A DNA stretch of 64,000 bases from Rothia nasimurium (GCF_014217215.1 NZ_CP056080.1:558001-622000); one strand, 5' to 3'; shown: positions 52,451 to 61,894, counted from the first letter of the stretch. Numbers and translations: made by a program. Notes: a model not told the origin generated them from the letters alone.

Positions 52451-53482
52451 CTAGCGGCCGAAGAGAACCTTAGCCTCTTCGTAGCGGTGGACCGGAACGG
52501 TCTTCAGACCGTTAAGGGCCTCAGCAAAGTCAACGCGCTTAATCTCGGTACCCTGCAGGGCAACCATCTTGCCCCATTCCTTGTCGTGAATCATATCGAC
52601 AACCTGGATACCCAGGCGGGTTGAGAGCACGCGGTCAAAGCCGGTGGGGGCGCCACCGCGCTGAATGTGGCCCAGGGTGGTGTTACGGGTTTCAATGCCG
52701 GTGATGCGCTCAATCTCCTGCGCAACCCAGTCGCCGATACCGCCCAGGCGGGGGCGGCCGTCCTTCTCCTGGCCCTTACCAGCCATCACATCGTCGAAGC
52801 CCTCGGGGATGAAGCCCTCAGCAACAACAATTAGGGGGGAGCGGCCGCGGTCGTGAACTTCCTTGACCCAGCCAGAAACCTCTTCCATTGAGACCTTAAC
52901 CTCGGGAATCAGAATAGCGTGAGCGCCGCCGGACATACCGGAGTGCAGGGCAATCCAACCAACGTGACGGCCCATGACCTCAGCGACCATGGCACGGTGG
53001 TGGGACTCGCCGGTGGTGCGCAGGCGGTCCAGGGCATCGGTTGCGATAGAAACTGCGGTGTCGAAACCGAAGGTGTAATCGGTTGCCTGCAGGTCGTTAT
53101 CAATAGTCTTGGGAACACCAACCACGGGCAGGCCCGCGTCAGCCAGGCGCTTAGCACCAGCCAGAGTGCCCTCGCCACCGATAGCGACAATAGCATCGAT
53201 ACCGTTGCGCTCCATCATGATCTCGATGTTCTCGGGGCCACCATTGGGGCCATCGAAGGGGTTAGTGCGGGACGTACCCAGAATGGTGCCACCGGTACGA
53301 GCCAGACCACGAACCTTAGTGCGGGGCAGATCCATGAAGTCGCCTTCAACAACACCGCGCCAACCGTCGCGGAAGCCAACGAACTCGTCGCCGTAGGTCT
53401 TGACGCCATTGAGCACAGCGCCACGGATAACAGCGTTCAGGCCGGGGCAGTCGCCGCCGGAGGTGAGCAGACCGATCTTCAT
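52451..53482 (-). CDS. pfkA: 6-phosphofructokinase
   Basis: Glycolytic phosphorylation of fructose 6-phosphate. 343 residues: TSGGDCPGLNAVIRG at the N-terminus, GGEGTLAGA (Gly at the position that marks ATP use), PKTIDNDL with Lys as in actinobacterial mixed-type enzymes, MGRHVGWIALHSG, GHIQRGGAPTGFDR. AAGGAG precedes ATG 53482. A -10-like TACAAT lies at 53585-53590, giving a leader of about 95 bases. Confidence 0.95.
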   Translation of the reverse strand: MKIGLLTSGGDCPGLNAVIRGAVLNGVKTYGDEFVGFRDGWRGVVEGDFMDLPRTKVRGLARTGGTILGTSRTNPFDGPNGGPENIEIMMERNGIDAIVAIGGEGTLAGAKRLADAGLPVVGVPKTIDNDLQATDYTFGFDTAVSIATDALDRLRTTGESHHRAMVAEVMGRHVGWIALHSGMSGGAHAILIPEVKVSMEEVSGWVKEVHDRGRSPLIVVAEGFIPEGFDDVMAGKGQEKDGRPRLGGIGDWVAQEIERITGIETRNTTLGHIQRGGAPTGFDRVLSTRLGIQVVDMIHDKEWGKMVALQGTEIKRVDFAEALNGLKTVPVHRYEEAKVLFGR

Positions 53483-53717
53483 GGAGAAACTCCTTGTGTT
53501 ATTCCTGGTGGGGAATGATGGTGATGACCCTGTTGGGTTTCTGCCCGTTTAGGCAGTCCAAAGTGTGGGTCTTTGTTGGTTTCTATTGTAGTAAAGAGGG
53601 GTTGCGTTGGGTAGCTGTGGGGTAGGTTGCGCTGTATGTTTTCAGCCTCGCCGTTAGAGTCAGTGATGACTTTATGTCGGGTGAGGTAGTAGATTCGGGC
53701 GCACCGGATATACAGAT

Positions 53718-53825
53718 AGCGCGGCATATGAACCTTCGCAAGCGACCCTCTCGCAGCTTCGCTTCGCTCAGGTGCGATTCACGCCAGCCGCCGAGCCAGC
53801 TTGCTTGCGGTTCATATGCCGCGCT
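53718..53825. repeat. Palindrome, family copy 4, with perfect 17-bp arms
   Basis: AGCGCGGCATATGAACC (53718-53734) and its exact complement (53809-53825) flank modules shared with copy 2: CGACCCTCTCGC, TTCGCT, GCGATTCACGCCAGCC (53774-53789). It fills the 390-base gap between pfkA and the aminotransferase gene; the rest of that gap (53483-53717) is only the pfkA promoter region. Confidence 0.8.
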
Positions 53826-53872
53826 TACTTGGTGCCTCCATGGGGGCGTCCTGCGTACCCGAATCAGGCAAA

Positions 53873-55075
53873 TTACTCTGCGGTTGCCAGCAGCTTCTGC
53901 ATACGAGCCAGGCCTTCGGCGAGGTCTTCATCGCCCAGGGCGTAGGACAGGCGCAGGTAGCCGGAGGGGCCAAAAGCCTCACCGGGAACAACCGCTACTT
54001 CAGCCTCTTCCAGAATGATTTCGGCAAGCTCAGCGGAGGTCTGCGGGGTCTTGCCCGCAATGGTCTTGCCCAGCAGGCCGGTGACATCGGCATAGGCGTA
54101 GAAGGCACCCTTGGGGGTGGGGCAGTGGACGCCCTCGATAGCGTTAAGCCCCTCAACGATGGTCTTGCGGCGGCGGTCGAAGGCCTTATGCATCTCGTTG
54201 ACGGCGTCGAGGGAGCCCGAGACAGCTTCAAGTGCCGCCAGCTGGGCGATGTTGTTGACGTTGGAGGTCATGTGCGACTGCAGGTTGGTTGCCGCCTTGG
54301 TGATGTCGACGGGGGCAATCATCCAGCCCACGCGCCAGCCGGTCATGGCGTAGGTCTTGGCAACACCGTTGAGAATGACGGTGTTCTCAGCCAGGGCGGG
54401 CACGGCCTTGACGATGGAAGTGAAGGGCACGCCGTCGTAGGTGAGGTGCTCGTAGATTTCGTCGGTGAGCACGATGATGCCCTTCTCCAGTGCCCACTCG
54501 CCAATAGCTTTGGTCTCTTCGGGGGTGTAGACCGCACCGGTGGGGTTAGAGGGGGATACGAAAATCAGGGCCTTGGTGGCGGGGGTGTAGGCTGCCTCCA
54601 GCATGTCGGGGGTGACCTTGTACTCCTTGTCGGCTCCGGCGAAGACCTCGATGGGGTTGCCACCAGCCAGGCGGATAGCCTCGGGGTAGGTGGTCCAGTA
54701 GGGGGCGGGCAGCAGCACGTCGTCACCCTCGTCAATGACGGTGGCAAAGGCCTGGTAGACGGCCTGCTTGCCGCCGTTGGTCACGATCACCTGGGAGGCG
54801 TCAATATCGATGCCGGAGTCACGCTTGGTCTTCTCAACGATTGCCTGCTTGAGGGCGGGCAGGCCAGCGGCCTGGGTGTAGCGGAAGTTGGCGGGGTCCT
54901 CAAGAGCCTTGCGGGCTGCGTCCACAATGTAGTCGGGGGTGGGGAAATCGGGCTCGCCCGCACCAAAGCCGATAACCGGGCGTCCTTGCGCCTTGAGGGC
55001 CTTAGCTTTAGCGTCAACGACGAGGGTGGCCGAGGGGGCGATAGCGCCAATCCGGCGTGATACGCGGGCAGTCAT
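53873..55075 (-). CDS. PLP-dependent class I aminotransferase (AspC-like)
   Basis: 400 residues, fold type [15 protein letters not shown], and the PLP Lys in [16 protein letters not shown] near residue 240. Beginning [20 protein letters not shown] is typical of aspartate aminotransferases found before tRNA-Trp/secE in this family. Likely aspartate/2-oxoglutarate specificity, not proven. Confidence 0.92.
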   Translation of the reverse strand: MTARVSRRIGAIAPSATLVVDAKAKALKAQGRPVIGFGAGEPDFPTPDYIVDAARKALEDPANFRYTQAAGLPALKQAIVEKTKRDSGIDIDASQVIVTNGGKQAVYQAFATVIDEGDDVLLPAPYWTTYPEAIRLAGGNPIEVFAGADKEYKVTPDMLEAAYTPATKALIFVSPSNPTGAVYTPEETKAIGEWALEKGIIVLTDEIYEHLTYDGVPFTSIVKAVPALAENTVILNGVAKTYAMTGWRVGWMIAPVDITKAATNLQSHMTSNVNNIAQLAALEAVSGSLDAVNEMHKAFDRRRKTIVEGLNAIEGVHCPTPKGAFYAYADVTGLLGKTIAGKTPQTSAELAEIILEEAEVAVVPGEAFGPSGYLRLSYALGDEDLAEGLARMQKLLATAE

Positions 55076-55215
55076 GGGGAGGTTCTCGCTTCCGTCCTGC
55101 GGGCAGGACCGTTGGATTATGGCAAAAAGGGTGCGGACGCCAGTACGACCGCTGGCACCTACCCCTTAAATCATAGGGTGGGCGGGTGCCCAAAGAGGAG
55201 CTGGCGCGCACCAAA

Positions 55216-55244
55216 TTGCCAAAGCAAAAAATATGTTCTACAGT
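55216..55244 (+). promoter_or_regulatory. tRNA-Trp promoter
   Basis: TTGCCA (55216-55221), 17-base spacer, TACAGT (55239-55244). Confidence 0.7.
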
Positions 55245-55324
55245 AGATAACGTTGTTCGCAACCGAACAGCTTTAGGTTTGTGCCCGCAAGGGTTTCAAG
55301 CCTCCTTGAAGGGGTAACCTTCAA

Positions 55325-55397
55325 AGGGCGGTGGCTCAATTGGTAGAGCAGCGGTCTCCAAAACCGCAGGTTGCAGGTTCGAGTCCTGTCCGCCCTG
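55325..55397 (+). tRNA. tRNA-Trp (CCA)
   Basis: Acceptor AGGGCGG/CCGCCCT, anticodon loop CTCCAAA, T-arm CAGGTTCGAGTCCTG. Precedes secE, as in most actinobacteria. Confidence 0.97.
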
Positions 55398-55472
55398 CTT
55401 CAAGCCTCACAGGTTTATTTGTCAATCGAACAGTTCATGTTCATGATGAGTCTAGAAAGGGGCGGGCCTACC

Positions 55473-55736
55473 ATGGCTAAATCAATCGCCGCCAGGACCG
55501 CCGATTCTGAAGAACCAGGCGCAGAGAAGAAGCAGGGCTTCTTCGGCCGGATTTTTCAGTTCTTACGTGAAGTTATCGCAGAACTCAAAAAAGTCACCAC
55601 TCCCACCGGTAAAGAACTGGTGCAGTATGTGATTATTGTTCTTTTCTTCGTTGCTTTTATGATGCTCTTCATCTCGGGTCTAGATTACGTTTTCGGTCAG
55701 GGAGCCTTCTGGATTTTTGGTAACGGCATCAACTAG
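55473..55736 (+). CDS. secE: SecE preprotein translocase subunit
   Basis: 87 residues; acidic-polar N-terminus, amphipathic helix FGRIFQFLREVIAELKKVTTPT (about 32-53) and one membrane helix (about 58-78). Start ATG 55473 with AAAGGGG upstream. Confidence 0.95.
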   Translation: MAKSIAARTADSEEPGAEKKQGFFGRIFQFLREVIAELKKVTTPTGKELVQYVIIVLFFVAFMMLFISGLDYVFGQGAFWIFGNGIN

Positions 55737-55837
55737 AAGCACGGAGCTAGGCCGACGGCGGCCTAACCCGTAGAATCTTTTGTGTATGTAGGGCGTGCGC
55801 GCCTTCAAGTAAACCCCAATGACGAAAGCAGGAAAGC

Positions 55838-56584
55838 GTGTCCGAGCAGGAAGTTGCACCTGAAACCGAAGAGGTCGTAGAACCTGCAGAGCAGGCAACC
55901 GAAGAGGGCCACGAGGCTGTTGAAGTAGCAGCCGCTGAGGTCGTCGAAGAAGTCAGCGAAGCTGAAGAAGCTGGCGAGCCCGCCGTTGACCCGCTCGAAG
56001 AGTTCAAGGCTAAGCTACGCCGCCAGGAAGGTGAATGGTTCGTCATTCACACCTACGCCGGCTACGAGAACAAGGTCAAGGCTAACCTCGAATCCCGTGC
56101 CCAGACCATGAACGCTGAAGATGACATCTTCGAGGTTCAGGTCCCCATGGAAGAGGTCATGGAAGTCAAGAACACCACCAAGAAGCTGGTTCGCCGTGTG
56201 CGCGTCCCCGGCTACGCTCTGGTGCGTATGAACCTGACCGACGAGAGCTGGGGCGTTGTGCGCCACACCCCCGGTGTGACCGGCTTCGTTGGGCAGGACG
56301 CCTACAACCCGGTTCCCCTGCGCCTCGATGAGGTCGTTGACATGCTGGCTCCCGTCTTTGAAGCTGAGCAGGCAGAAGCAGGCGCCGCTCCCAAGGCTGC
56401 TCCCGCTGTTGAAACCGGCTTTGAGATTGGTGAGGCCGTCACCGTTAAGGAAGGCCCCTTCGAGGGCATGCCTGCAACCATCTCAGAGATCAACGCCGCA
56501 GCCTCATCCATGGTTGTGCTGATCTCCGTCTTCGAACGCGAGACCCCCGTGACCCTGAACTTCTCACAGGTCACCAAGATGTAA
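55838..56584 (+). CDS. nusG: NusG transcription antitermination factor
   Basis: 248 residues from GTG 55838 (SEQEVAPETEE), with AGGAAA upstream. The first 65 residues are an acidic Glu/Ala/Val-rich extension usual in actinobacteria; then the NGN domain (EWFVIHTYAGYENKVKANLE) and a KOW domain (GEAVTVKEGPFEGMPATISE). A promoter-like TAGAAT lies at 55771-55776. Confidence 0.95.
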   Translation: MSEQEVAPETEEVVEPAEQATEEGHEAVEVAAAEVVEEVSEAEEAGEPAVDPLEEFKAKLRRQEGEWFVIHTYAGYENKVKANLESRAQTMNAEDDIFEVQVPMEEVMEVKNTTKKLVRRVRVPGYALVRMNLTDESWGVVRHTPGVTGFVGQDAYNPVPLRLDEVVDMLAPVFEAEQAEAGAAPKAAPAVETGFEIGEAVTVKEGPFEGMPATISEINAAASSMVVLISVFERETPVTLNFSQVTKM

Positions 56585-56601
56585 AACCAGCTTGTCTGGT
56601 C

Positions 56602-56641
56602 AAGGGCCGCCCCGCTTGATGTGGGGCGGTCCTTTTATTTT
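56602..56641 (+). terminator. Terminator after nusG
   Basis: AAGGGCCGCCCC/GGGGCGGTCCTT with one G-T and a T-rich tail; separates nusG from rplK. Confidence 0.85.
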
Positions 56642-56903
56642 TGTTCAAAAGCGGGGGAGTCTATCGTGAGGGTGTTTGCACAGTCGACCTAACCCGGCAC
56701 CCGCCCGCCTGTGAGCAAGCACCCAGGGGTAGGCGTCCGCCCCGCAATAGCTTTAAAGCCCAGACCGTACTAAGATAGAAGACTGTATGTGCGCACCCAC
56801 GCCGGTGCGCCCCTACACGGTGCGGCCGCCGCCATGGCAGCACCACCGCCCGGTGCATACTCCTGTGCGCCGGTCCACCAGCTAAGAAAAGGACCAAACA
56901 CAA
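56642..56903 (+). other. Leader region of rplK-rplA
   Basis: 262 bases without a gene; holds a hairpin GTGCGC-N10-GTGCGC-type region (56794-56817) and several GC-rich inverted segments. L1 usually represses this operon by binding its leader; the binding site could not be pinned down. Contains one GCGGACGCC word (56732). Confidence 0.4.
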
Positions 56904-57335
56904 ATGGCTCCCAAGAAGAAGGTCGCAGGCCTCATCAAGCTGCAGATCCAGGCAGGCGCCGCTAACCCCGCGCCCCCCGTTGGCCCCGCACTCGGTGCAC
57001 ACGGCGTCAACATCATGGAATTCTGCAAGGCCTACAACGCAGCCACCGAATCCCAGCGCGGCAACATCATCCCCGTAGAAATCACCGTCTACGAGGACCG
57101 CTCCTTCACCTTCATCACCAAGACCCCTCCCGCAGCACAGCTCATCAAGAAGGCAGCTGGCGTTGCTAAGGGCTCCGGCGTACCCCACACCCAGAAGGTC
57201 GGCTCACTGACCCTGGACCAGGTCAAGGAAATCGCCCAGACCAAGATGGAAGACCTGAACGCTAACGACATCGACGCCGCAGCGAAGATCATCGCCGGCA
57301 CCGCCCGCTCCATGGGCATCACCGTCGAAGGCTAA
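56904..57335 (+). CDS. rplK: Ribosomal protein L11
   Basis: 143 residues: [41 protein letters not shown], and the C-terminal rRNA-binding part with [17 protein letters not shown]. Full length. Confidence 0.98.
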
Positions 57336-57475
57336 AACCCTTCCACCCCGCCCACCGCGGGGAACCGAGGTTCACACCTCACCCAAAGACAATTGTTAGA
57401 GTCTCCCACCCGGGAGGCATGTGGCAGAGCCGAGCGCGGCTCACCAAAGACCACACCTGCAAAGGAGAAAAGCAG

Positions 57476-58168
57476 ATGGCAAAGCGCAGCAAGGCGTACC
57501 AGGCAGCTGTAGCCAAGATCGAAGCGGACAAGCTCTACGCACCCGCCGAGGCTATTGCAGTAGCAAAGGACATCGCGGCAGACAAGCCCAACTCAACCGT
57601 TGAGGTCGCACTGCGACTCGGCGTTGACCCCCGCAAGGCAGACCAGATGGTACGCGGTACCGTCAACCTGCCCAACGGCACCGGTAAGACCGCCCGCGTT
57701 GTAGTTATCGCAGCCGGCGAAAAGGCTGAAGCAGCAGAAGCAGCTGGCGCTGACTTCGTTGGCTCAGATGACCTGATCGCAAAGATCGCTGGCGGCTGGA
57801 CCGACTTCGACGCAGCAGTTGCAACCCCCGACATGATGGGCAAGGTTGGCCGTCTGGGTAAGGTTCTGGGTCCCCGTAACCTCATGCCCAACCCCAAGAC
57901 CGGCACCGTCACCATGGACGTTGCTAAGGCAGTTGCAGACATCAAGGGCGGTAAGATCGACTTCCGCGTTGACCGCAACTCAAACCTGCACTTCATCATC
58001 GGTAAGGCTTCCTTCACCGCTGAGCAGCTGACCGAGAACTTCGAAGCAGCTCTCGAAGAGGTTAACCGCCTCAAGCCCTCATCAGCTAAGGGCCGCTACA
58101 TCTCAAAGGCAACCATCGCCACCACCTTCGGTCCTGGCGTTCCCGTTGACCCCTCAACCGTAGCCTAA
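57476..58168 (+). CDS. rplA: Ribosomal protein L1
   Basis: 230 residues from ATG 57476 ([15 protein letters not shown]) with AAAGGAG upstream. Signature [18 protein letters not shown] present. L1 binds 23S rRNA and its own mRNA leader. Confidence 0.98.
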   Translation: MAKRSKAYQAAVAKIEADKLYAPAEAIAVAKDIAADKPNSTVEVALRLGVDPRKADQMVRGTVNLPNGTGKTARVVVIAAGEKAEAAEAAGADFVGSDDLIAKIAGGWTDFDAAVATPDMMGKVGRLGKVLGPRNLMPNPKTGTVTMDVAKAVADIKGGKIDFRVDRNSNLHFIIGKASFTAEQLTENFEAALEEVNRLKPSSAKGRYISKATIATTFGPGVPVDPSTVA

Positions 58169-58195
58169 GTTTCTTAGACCCTAACGGGTATCCAA

Positions 58196-58236
58196 GGCAG
58201 GCTCCCCGCGCATAGGTGCGGGGAGCCTGCCTTTTT
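58196..58236 (+). terminator. Terminator after rplA
   Basis: GCAGGCTCCCCGC/GCGGGGAGCCTGC, 8-base loop, then CTTTTTG. Strong, so the following genes need their own promoters. Confidence 0.92.
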
Positions 58237-58374
58237 GTTGTGGCGGGGAGGCGGAGCGATGGCGAAGCAAGGGCGGGATACGCGGACGCCCGGGTCTAGC
58301 TTTCACGGACACAGCCAGCTATTCTTGTGGTCAAGAGCACACCCCTTTCAATGATGTCTGGAGGCCCAACTCCC

Positions 58375-59271
58375 GTGTACCGCGTCGCCTACTTCCCTTA
58401 CCCGCGTCCGTCCGACTTGCCCGCCTACCGCGATGAAAAGTCGCTCTACCCCGGGCTGCTTGCCCTGCAAGAACCGGTGAGCCAAACCGTCTTTCTCTAC
58501 CGCCTAGAAACCCTGTACGAGGGGGACTTTCCCACCGACTACACCATCTATAACTATGCTGGTGGCCCCTTCGAGAGCGAAATGCGCATCAATATTTCTG
58601 CCCTGTACTCTGCAGAAGAACGCGGGGACGGTGAACCCATGTATCAGTTTGAAGCGCACTCCCGCTTCGAAGACCGCGCTGGCAAACTCATCTCGCAGGG
58701 GCTTCTGACTCGCACCGGAGAAATCCGCTGGGACGAACAAGATCCCGGCCACTGGCTACACCCGCATGTGAAAGCCCTGATTGAGTACCTGGCCCAGGCC
58801 CCGGCCAAAGCTCCTGAGACCATCGAAGAAGGGCAGGTAATCACCTGGGACCTCCCACAGCTTCTGAGCGAGGAGCTGACCATCACCGAACATAACTTCG
58901 AGCGCCACCTGCCCCACTGGTTCTCAGCCCAAGACACTAACGAATATGGCTGGTTTGCCTACGCCCCCGCTACAGGCGAGACGTATCCGCCTGAAAAACC
59001 TCCCTACTCACTGGTGCACATTATGCGGCCCCGCCAGGTCGTTGACCGCTATGAGGTGGACGGCACGCCCCACCTACTCGGCTACATCGCCCACGTTGAG
59101 GGCGGGGTGCACGGCGTCCTGAAATGGGGAAAGAACCTTGAGCCGACCTTATGGGAACGACAAGACGAGGTAGGGTTAGCGCCGGGACTCACCGGTACAA
59201 GACTCCCGGCCTCCTGCCGTGTTCTCATAGAGGCAGGCCAATTGCGTTACCCCGACTCCCGAATCGATTGA
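58375..59271 (+). CDS. Hypothetical protein inserted between rplA and rplJ
   Basis: About 298 residues. Start uncertain: GTG 58375 has GGAGG 10 bases upstream; ATG 58351 and GTG 58327 are also in frame. A TATTCT box at 58320-58325 would give a short leader. The protein is soluble, rich in Tyr, Pro and Glu (RVAYFPYPRPSDLPAYRD, YSLVHIMRPRQVVDRYEV); no known motif. Followed by a large inverted repeat at 59284-59347. Confidence 0.7.
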   Translation: MYRVAYFPYPRPSDLPAYRDEKSLYPGLLALQEPVSQTVFLYRLETLYEGDFPTDYTIYNYAGGPFESEMRINISALYSAEERGDGEPMYQFEAHSRFEDRAGKLISQGLLTRTGEIRWDEQDPGHWLHPHVKALIEYLAQAPAKAPETIEEGQVITWDLPQLLSEELTITEHNFERHLPHWFSAQDTNEYGWFAYAPATGETYPPEKPPYSLVHIMRPRQVVDRYEVDGTPHLLGYIAHVEGGVHGVLKWGKNLEPTLWERQDEVGLAPGLTGTRLPASCRVLIEAGQLRYPDSRID

Positions 59272-59283
59272 CCTGCCCTAACG

Positions 59284-59347
59284 AGCGTGCGTCTTATCGC
59301 TGAGCGTGCACCTATCTGCGGCACGCTCAGCGATAAGGTGCACGCTC
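59284..59347. repeat. Inverted repeat with 27-base arms
   Basis: GAGCGTGC-GT-CTTATCGCTGAGCGTGC (59284 to about 59309) pairs with GCACGCTCAGCGATAAG-GT-GCACGCTC (59321-59347 region). The inner 17 bases and outer 8 bases are perfect; the GT/GT steps form an internal bulge. No T-run. GAGCGTGC occurs four times, in both orientations. Confidence 0.8.
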
Positions 59348-59411
59348 GGCCGAATCAGGGATGCGCTGTGGTGGGAAGGCTACGGTTAGGGCCTACCGCG
59401 CAACCGTCGGG

Positions 59412-59424
59412 CATAATAGAGGTC
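59412..59424 (+). promoter_or_regulatory. -10 element, leaderless start of lone ABC ATPase
   Basis: CATAAT (59412-59417) ends 7 bases before ATG 59425; weak -35. Confidence 0.45.
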
Positions 59425-60492
59425 ATGACCAGCCCCGCCCTAACCATCACCGGCCTGACCAAGCGGTTTGGTGCGTCCGCCGTGCTTAGCGGAATTGACC
59501 TGACCGTGCCTGGCGGCAGTCTACTTTCCCTGGTGGGGGAGTCGGGGTCGGGCAAGTCCACCCTGCTGCGCATTATTGCCGGGCTGGAACAAGCGGACGC
59601 CGGTCGCGTGCTGTTCGACCACCGGCCGGTAGGCGTTGGGGGAGGCACCCGCATTAAGGGCACGGCCAAGACCCCGCAGGCAGGGGCCGTGTCGGTGGGG
59701 TTCGTTTTTCAAAAGCCCGTGCTCTACCCCCACCTGAGCCTGGAAGAGAACATCCTCTTCGCCCAGCGCCTGCGTGCCCAGGAGCAGCTGGACCGCGACC
59801 ACTACCTTTCCCTTGTCGACACCTTGGGGCTGGGGGAGCACCTGCGCAAGAGACCGGCGCAACTATCGGGTGGCCAGGCCCAGCGGGCCGGTATTGCCCG
59901 GGCCCTGGTGCGTAAACCCACGCTGGCTCTCTTCGATGAGCCGCTCTCTAGCGTCGATGAGCACCTGAGCGAAGCTATCCGCACCGACCTGCTGACCCTG
60001 CACCGCCAACTAGGGTTCACGGGCATCTACGTCACCCACACCCCCGACGAAGCCCTCGCGATGGGCCAGCAGCTCGCGGTGCTAGAGGGCGGACGCCTGG
60101 CCCAGGTTGCCGCCCCGGGGCAGGTGCTGGCCGCTCCGGCGTCCGCGCAGGTTGCCCGCCTGCTGCACCCGCTCTACAACGAGCTAGAGGTAGAACGGGG
60201 TGGGCGGGCAATACCGGCCGGTATCTCTGCCCACGGCTTTGAGCGGGCGGACGCCGCTAGCCCGGGGGCCCTACCGGTACGGGTGCTGGGCGTGCTCACC
60301 CATACGGTAGGAAGCCGTTTTAGCCTCGAAACCACTCGGGCGGTAGAGTTGCCGCACCCGGGAGGTAGTGTGACCATTCCCGCCGGTAGTCCCCTCACGG
60401 CTGTGCTGCCAGCAGTTCCCCACGATGAAGGGCAGAGACTGTCTCTGGTTCTTCGCGAAGGTGCCTTGCACTGTTTCTCAGGGCAGAGCTAG
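59425..60492 (+). CDS. Orphan ABC transporter ATPase with TOBE-like tail
   Basis: 355 residues: Walker [18 protein letters not shown]-loop FVFQKPVLYPHL, signature LSGGQAQRAGIARAL, Walker B LALFDEPLSSVDEH, His switch VTHTPDEALA, and a C-terminal part of about 120 residues resembling a TOBE domain (RVLGVLTHTVGSRFSLET). Type matches CUT1/iron/thiamine importers. No permease or binding-protein gene is adjacent, so the partner must be elsewhere. Rich in GCGGACGCC words. Confidence 0.88.
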   Translation: MTSPALTITGLTKRFGASAVLSGIDLTVPGGSLLSLVGESGSGKSTLLRIIAGLEQADAGRVLFDHRPVGVGGGTRIKGTAKTPQAGAVSVGFVFQKPVLYPHLSLEENILFAQRLRAQEQLDRDHYLSLVDTLGLGEHLRKRPAQLSGGQAQRAGIARALVRKPTLALFDEPLSSVDEHLSEAIRTDLLTLHRQLGFTGIYVTHTPDEALAMGQQLAVLEGGRLAQVAAPGQVLAAPASAQVARLLHPLYNELEVERGGRAIPAGISAHGFERADAASPGALPVRVLGVLTHTVGSRFSLETTRAVELPHPGGSVTIPAGSPLTAVLPAVPHDEGQRLSLVLREGALHCFSGQS

Positions 60493-60548
60493 TTTGTACC
60501 ATGTGCTGACCAAAAAACCTGCCTCATCTGGTCTGCATACGGTACAAA
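60493..60548 (+). other. Imperfect 20-bp hairpin after ABC ATPase gene
   Basis: TTTGTACC...TGACCA (60493-60512) pairs with TGGTCTGCATACGGTACAAA (60529-60548), few mismatches. No T-run; may act as a mRNA 3' end or processing site. Confidence 0.5.
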
Positions 60549-60814
60549 GGTGGTAGAAGCGGTGGTTTTAAGTGATTAAGCACCCTTAAACCCGGTTTTA
60601 ACTTGCCAGAGCCCCGCTAACCGTGGTTAGATGAAGTAACCAAAGACCGCCGGTCTGTGCCTTTTACAGGCACGATAAGGGCTAACCAGCCCACCTGCGT
60701 AGGTGCCGATAACAGAATACAAACCAGTTTTAGCTGGGCTTGTATTATGCCTCGATGCCTGCGCGTCGGGGCATTTTTTGTTGGCCTGGCGGGATAAGAA
60801 CTGGAAGGAACACC
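60549..60814 (+). promoter_or_regulatory. L10 (rplJL) leader with attenuator
   Basis: Structured leader before rplJ: GACC-GCC-GGTC (60645-60655), GTGCC/GGCAC (60657-60673), GGGCT/AGCCC (60679-60692), CACCT/AGGTG (60692-60705), then a terminator ATGCCTCGA/TCGGGGCAT with a T-run (60747-60779). By analogy with L10 leaders, excess L10-L12 complex binds here to reduce expression; the terminator suggests attenuation. Confidence 0.75.
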
Positions 60815-61324
60815 ATGGCAACACAGGATAAGATTGCTGCTGTTTCCGAGATCAAGGAACTCCTTGAAACCTCGAACGGCGTAATTCTCACCGAGTACCG
60901 TGGTCTCACCGTTGCACAGATGAAGGAACTTCGTCGTGCACTGGGTGCTGAGACCGAGTACGCCGTGGTAAAGAACACTCTGACCGCTATCGCGGCTAAG
61001 GAAGTTGGCATCGACGCATTCGATGGTCAGCTCCACGGCCCCAGCGCAATCGCATTCATCAAGGGCGACTTTATTGATGCTGCGAAGGGTCTGCGTGACT
61101 TTGCCAAGGCTAACCCCCAGCTGATCGTTAAGAGCGGTTACTTCGAGGGCGAAGCTCTCGACGAAGCTGGCATCAACAAGTTTGCAAGCCTCGAATCACG
61201 CGAGGTACTTCTTGCAAAGGTCGCAGGCGGCGCAAAGGGCGCAATCGCAAAGGTTGCTCGCACCGTTGACGCTCTGCGTATCAAGCTCGAAGAGCAGGAA
61301 GGCGCAGCACCCGAGGCCGAGTAA
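60815..61324 (+). CDS. rplJ: Ribosomal protein L10
   Basis: 169 residues from ATG 60815 (MATQDKIAAVSEIKELL), AAGGAA upstream. VVKNTLTAIAAKE and the C-terminal helix that holds L12 dimers are present. Confidence 0.98.
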   Translation: MATQDKIAAVSEIKELLETSNGVILTEYRGLTVAQMKELRRALGAETEYAVVKNTLTAIAAKEVGIDAFDGQLHGPSAIAFIKGDFIDAAKGLRDFAKANPQLIVKSGYFEGEALDEAGINKFASLESREVLLAKVAGGAKGAIAKVARTVDALRIKLEEQEGAAPEAE

Positions 61325-61444
61325 TCGCCTCGTCTCTGCCCACCGCACAGACTTCGGCCCATTCGCCTGGGCCACCCCACAATTTTCAAGCTCGCAGGCT
61401 GAAATACTGAGGCTTGCAACTGAATCAAAGAAGGAGCCAATCTC

Positions 61445-61822
61445 ATGGCTAAGCTTTCAATCGAAGAACTCATTGAAGCATTCAAGGAACTGTCACTCGT
61501 TGAGGTTTCCGAATTCGTTAAGGCATTCGAAGAAGAATTCGACGTAACCGCAGCTGCTCCCGTTGCTGTTGCTGGTGCTGCCGGTGGCGACGCTGGTGCT
61601 GCTGAAGAGCAGTCAGAATTCGACGTTATCCTCGAATCAGCTGGCGACAAGAAGATCGGCGTTATTAAGGAAGTTCGCGCCCTCACCTCACTGGGTCTGA
61701 AGGAAGCTAAGGACCTCGTTGACGGCGCTCCCAAGCCCGTTCTCGAAGGCGTTTCCAAGGAAGACGCAGAGAAGGCTAAGGAAGCTCTCGAAGGCGCCGG
61801 CGCAACCGTCACCCTCAAGTAA
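61445..61822 (+). CDS. rplL: Ribosomal protein L7/L12
   Basis: 125 residues: N-terminal dimer domain ([20 protein letters not shown]), Ala/Gly hinge, C-terminal factor-binding domain with [26 protein letters not shown] precedes the ATG. Confidence 0.98.
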   Translation: MAKLSIEELIEAFKELSLVEVSEFVKAFEEEFDVTAAAPVAVAGAAGGDAGAAEEQSEFDVILESAGDKKIGVIKEVRALTSLGLKEAKDLVDGAPKPVLEGVSKEDAEKAKEALEGAGATVTLK

Positions 61823-61846
61823 GTTTCTTACTTTTCTTATCTTTGG

Positions 61847-61894
61847 CGCAGGGGCGGCACCCGTTACGGGTTGCCGCCCTTGCGGCTTTTTGTT
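61847..61894 (+). terminator. Terminator after rplL
   Basis: GGGGCGGCACCCG/CGGGTTGCCGCCC stem followed by a T-run (GCTTTTTG). Confidence 0.88.

Noticed and set aside
53801-55060. Long plus-strand open frame opposite the aminotransferase
   Set aside because: Gly/Val-rich mirror of a certain gene; typical third-position GC artefact.
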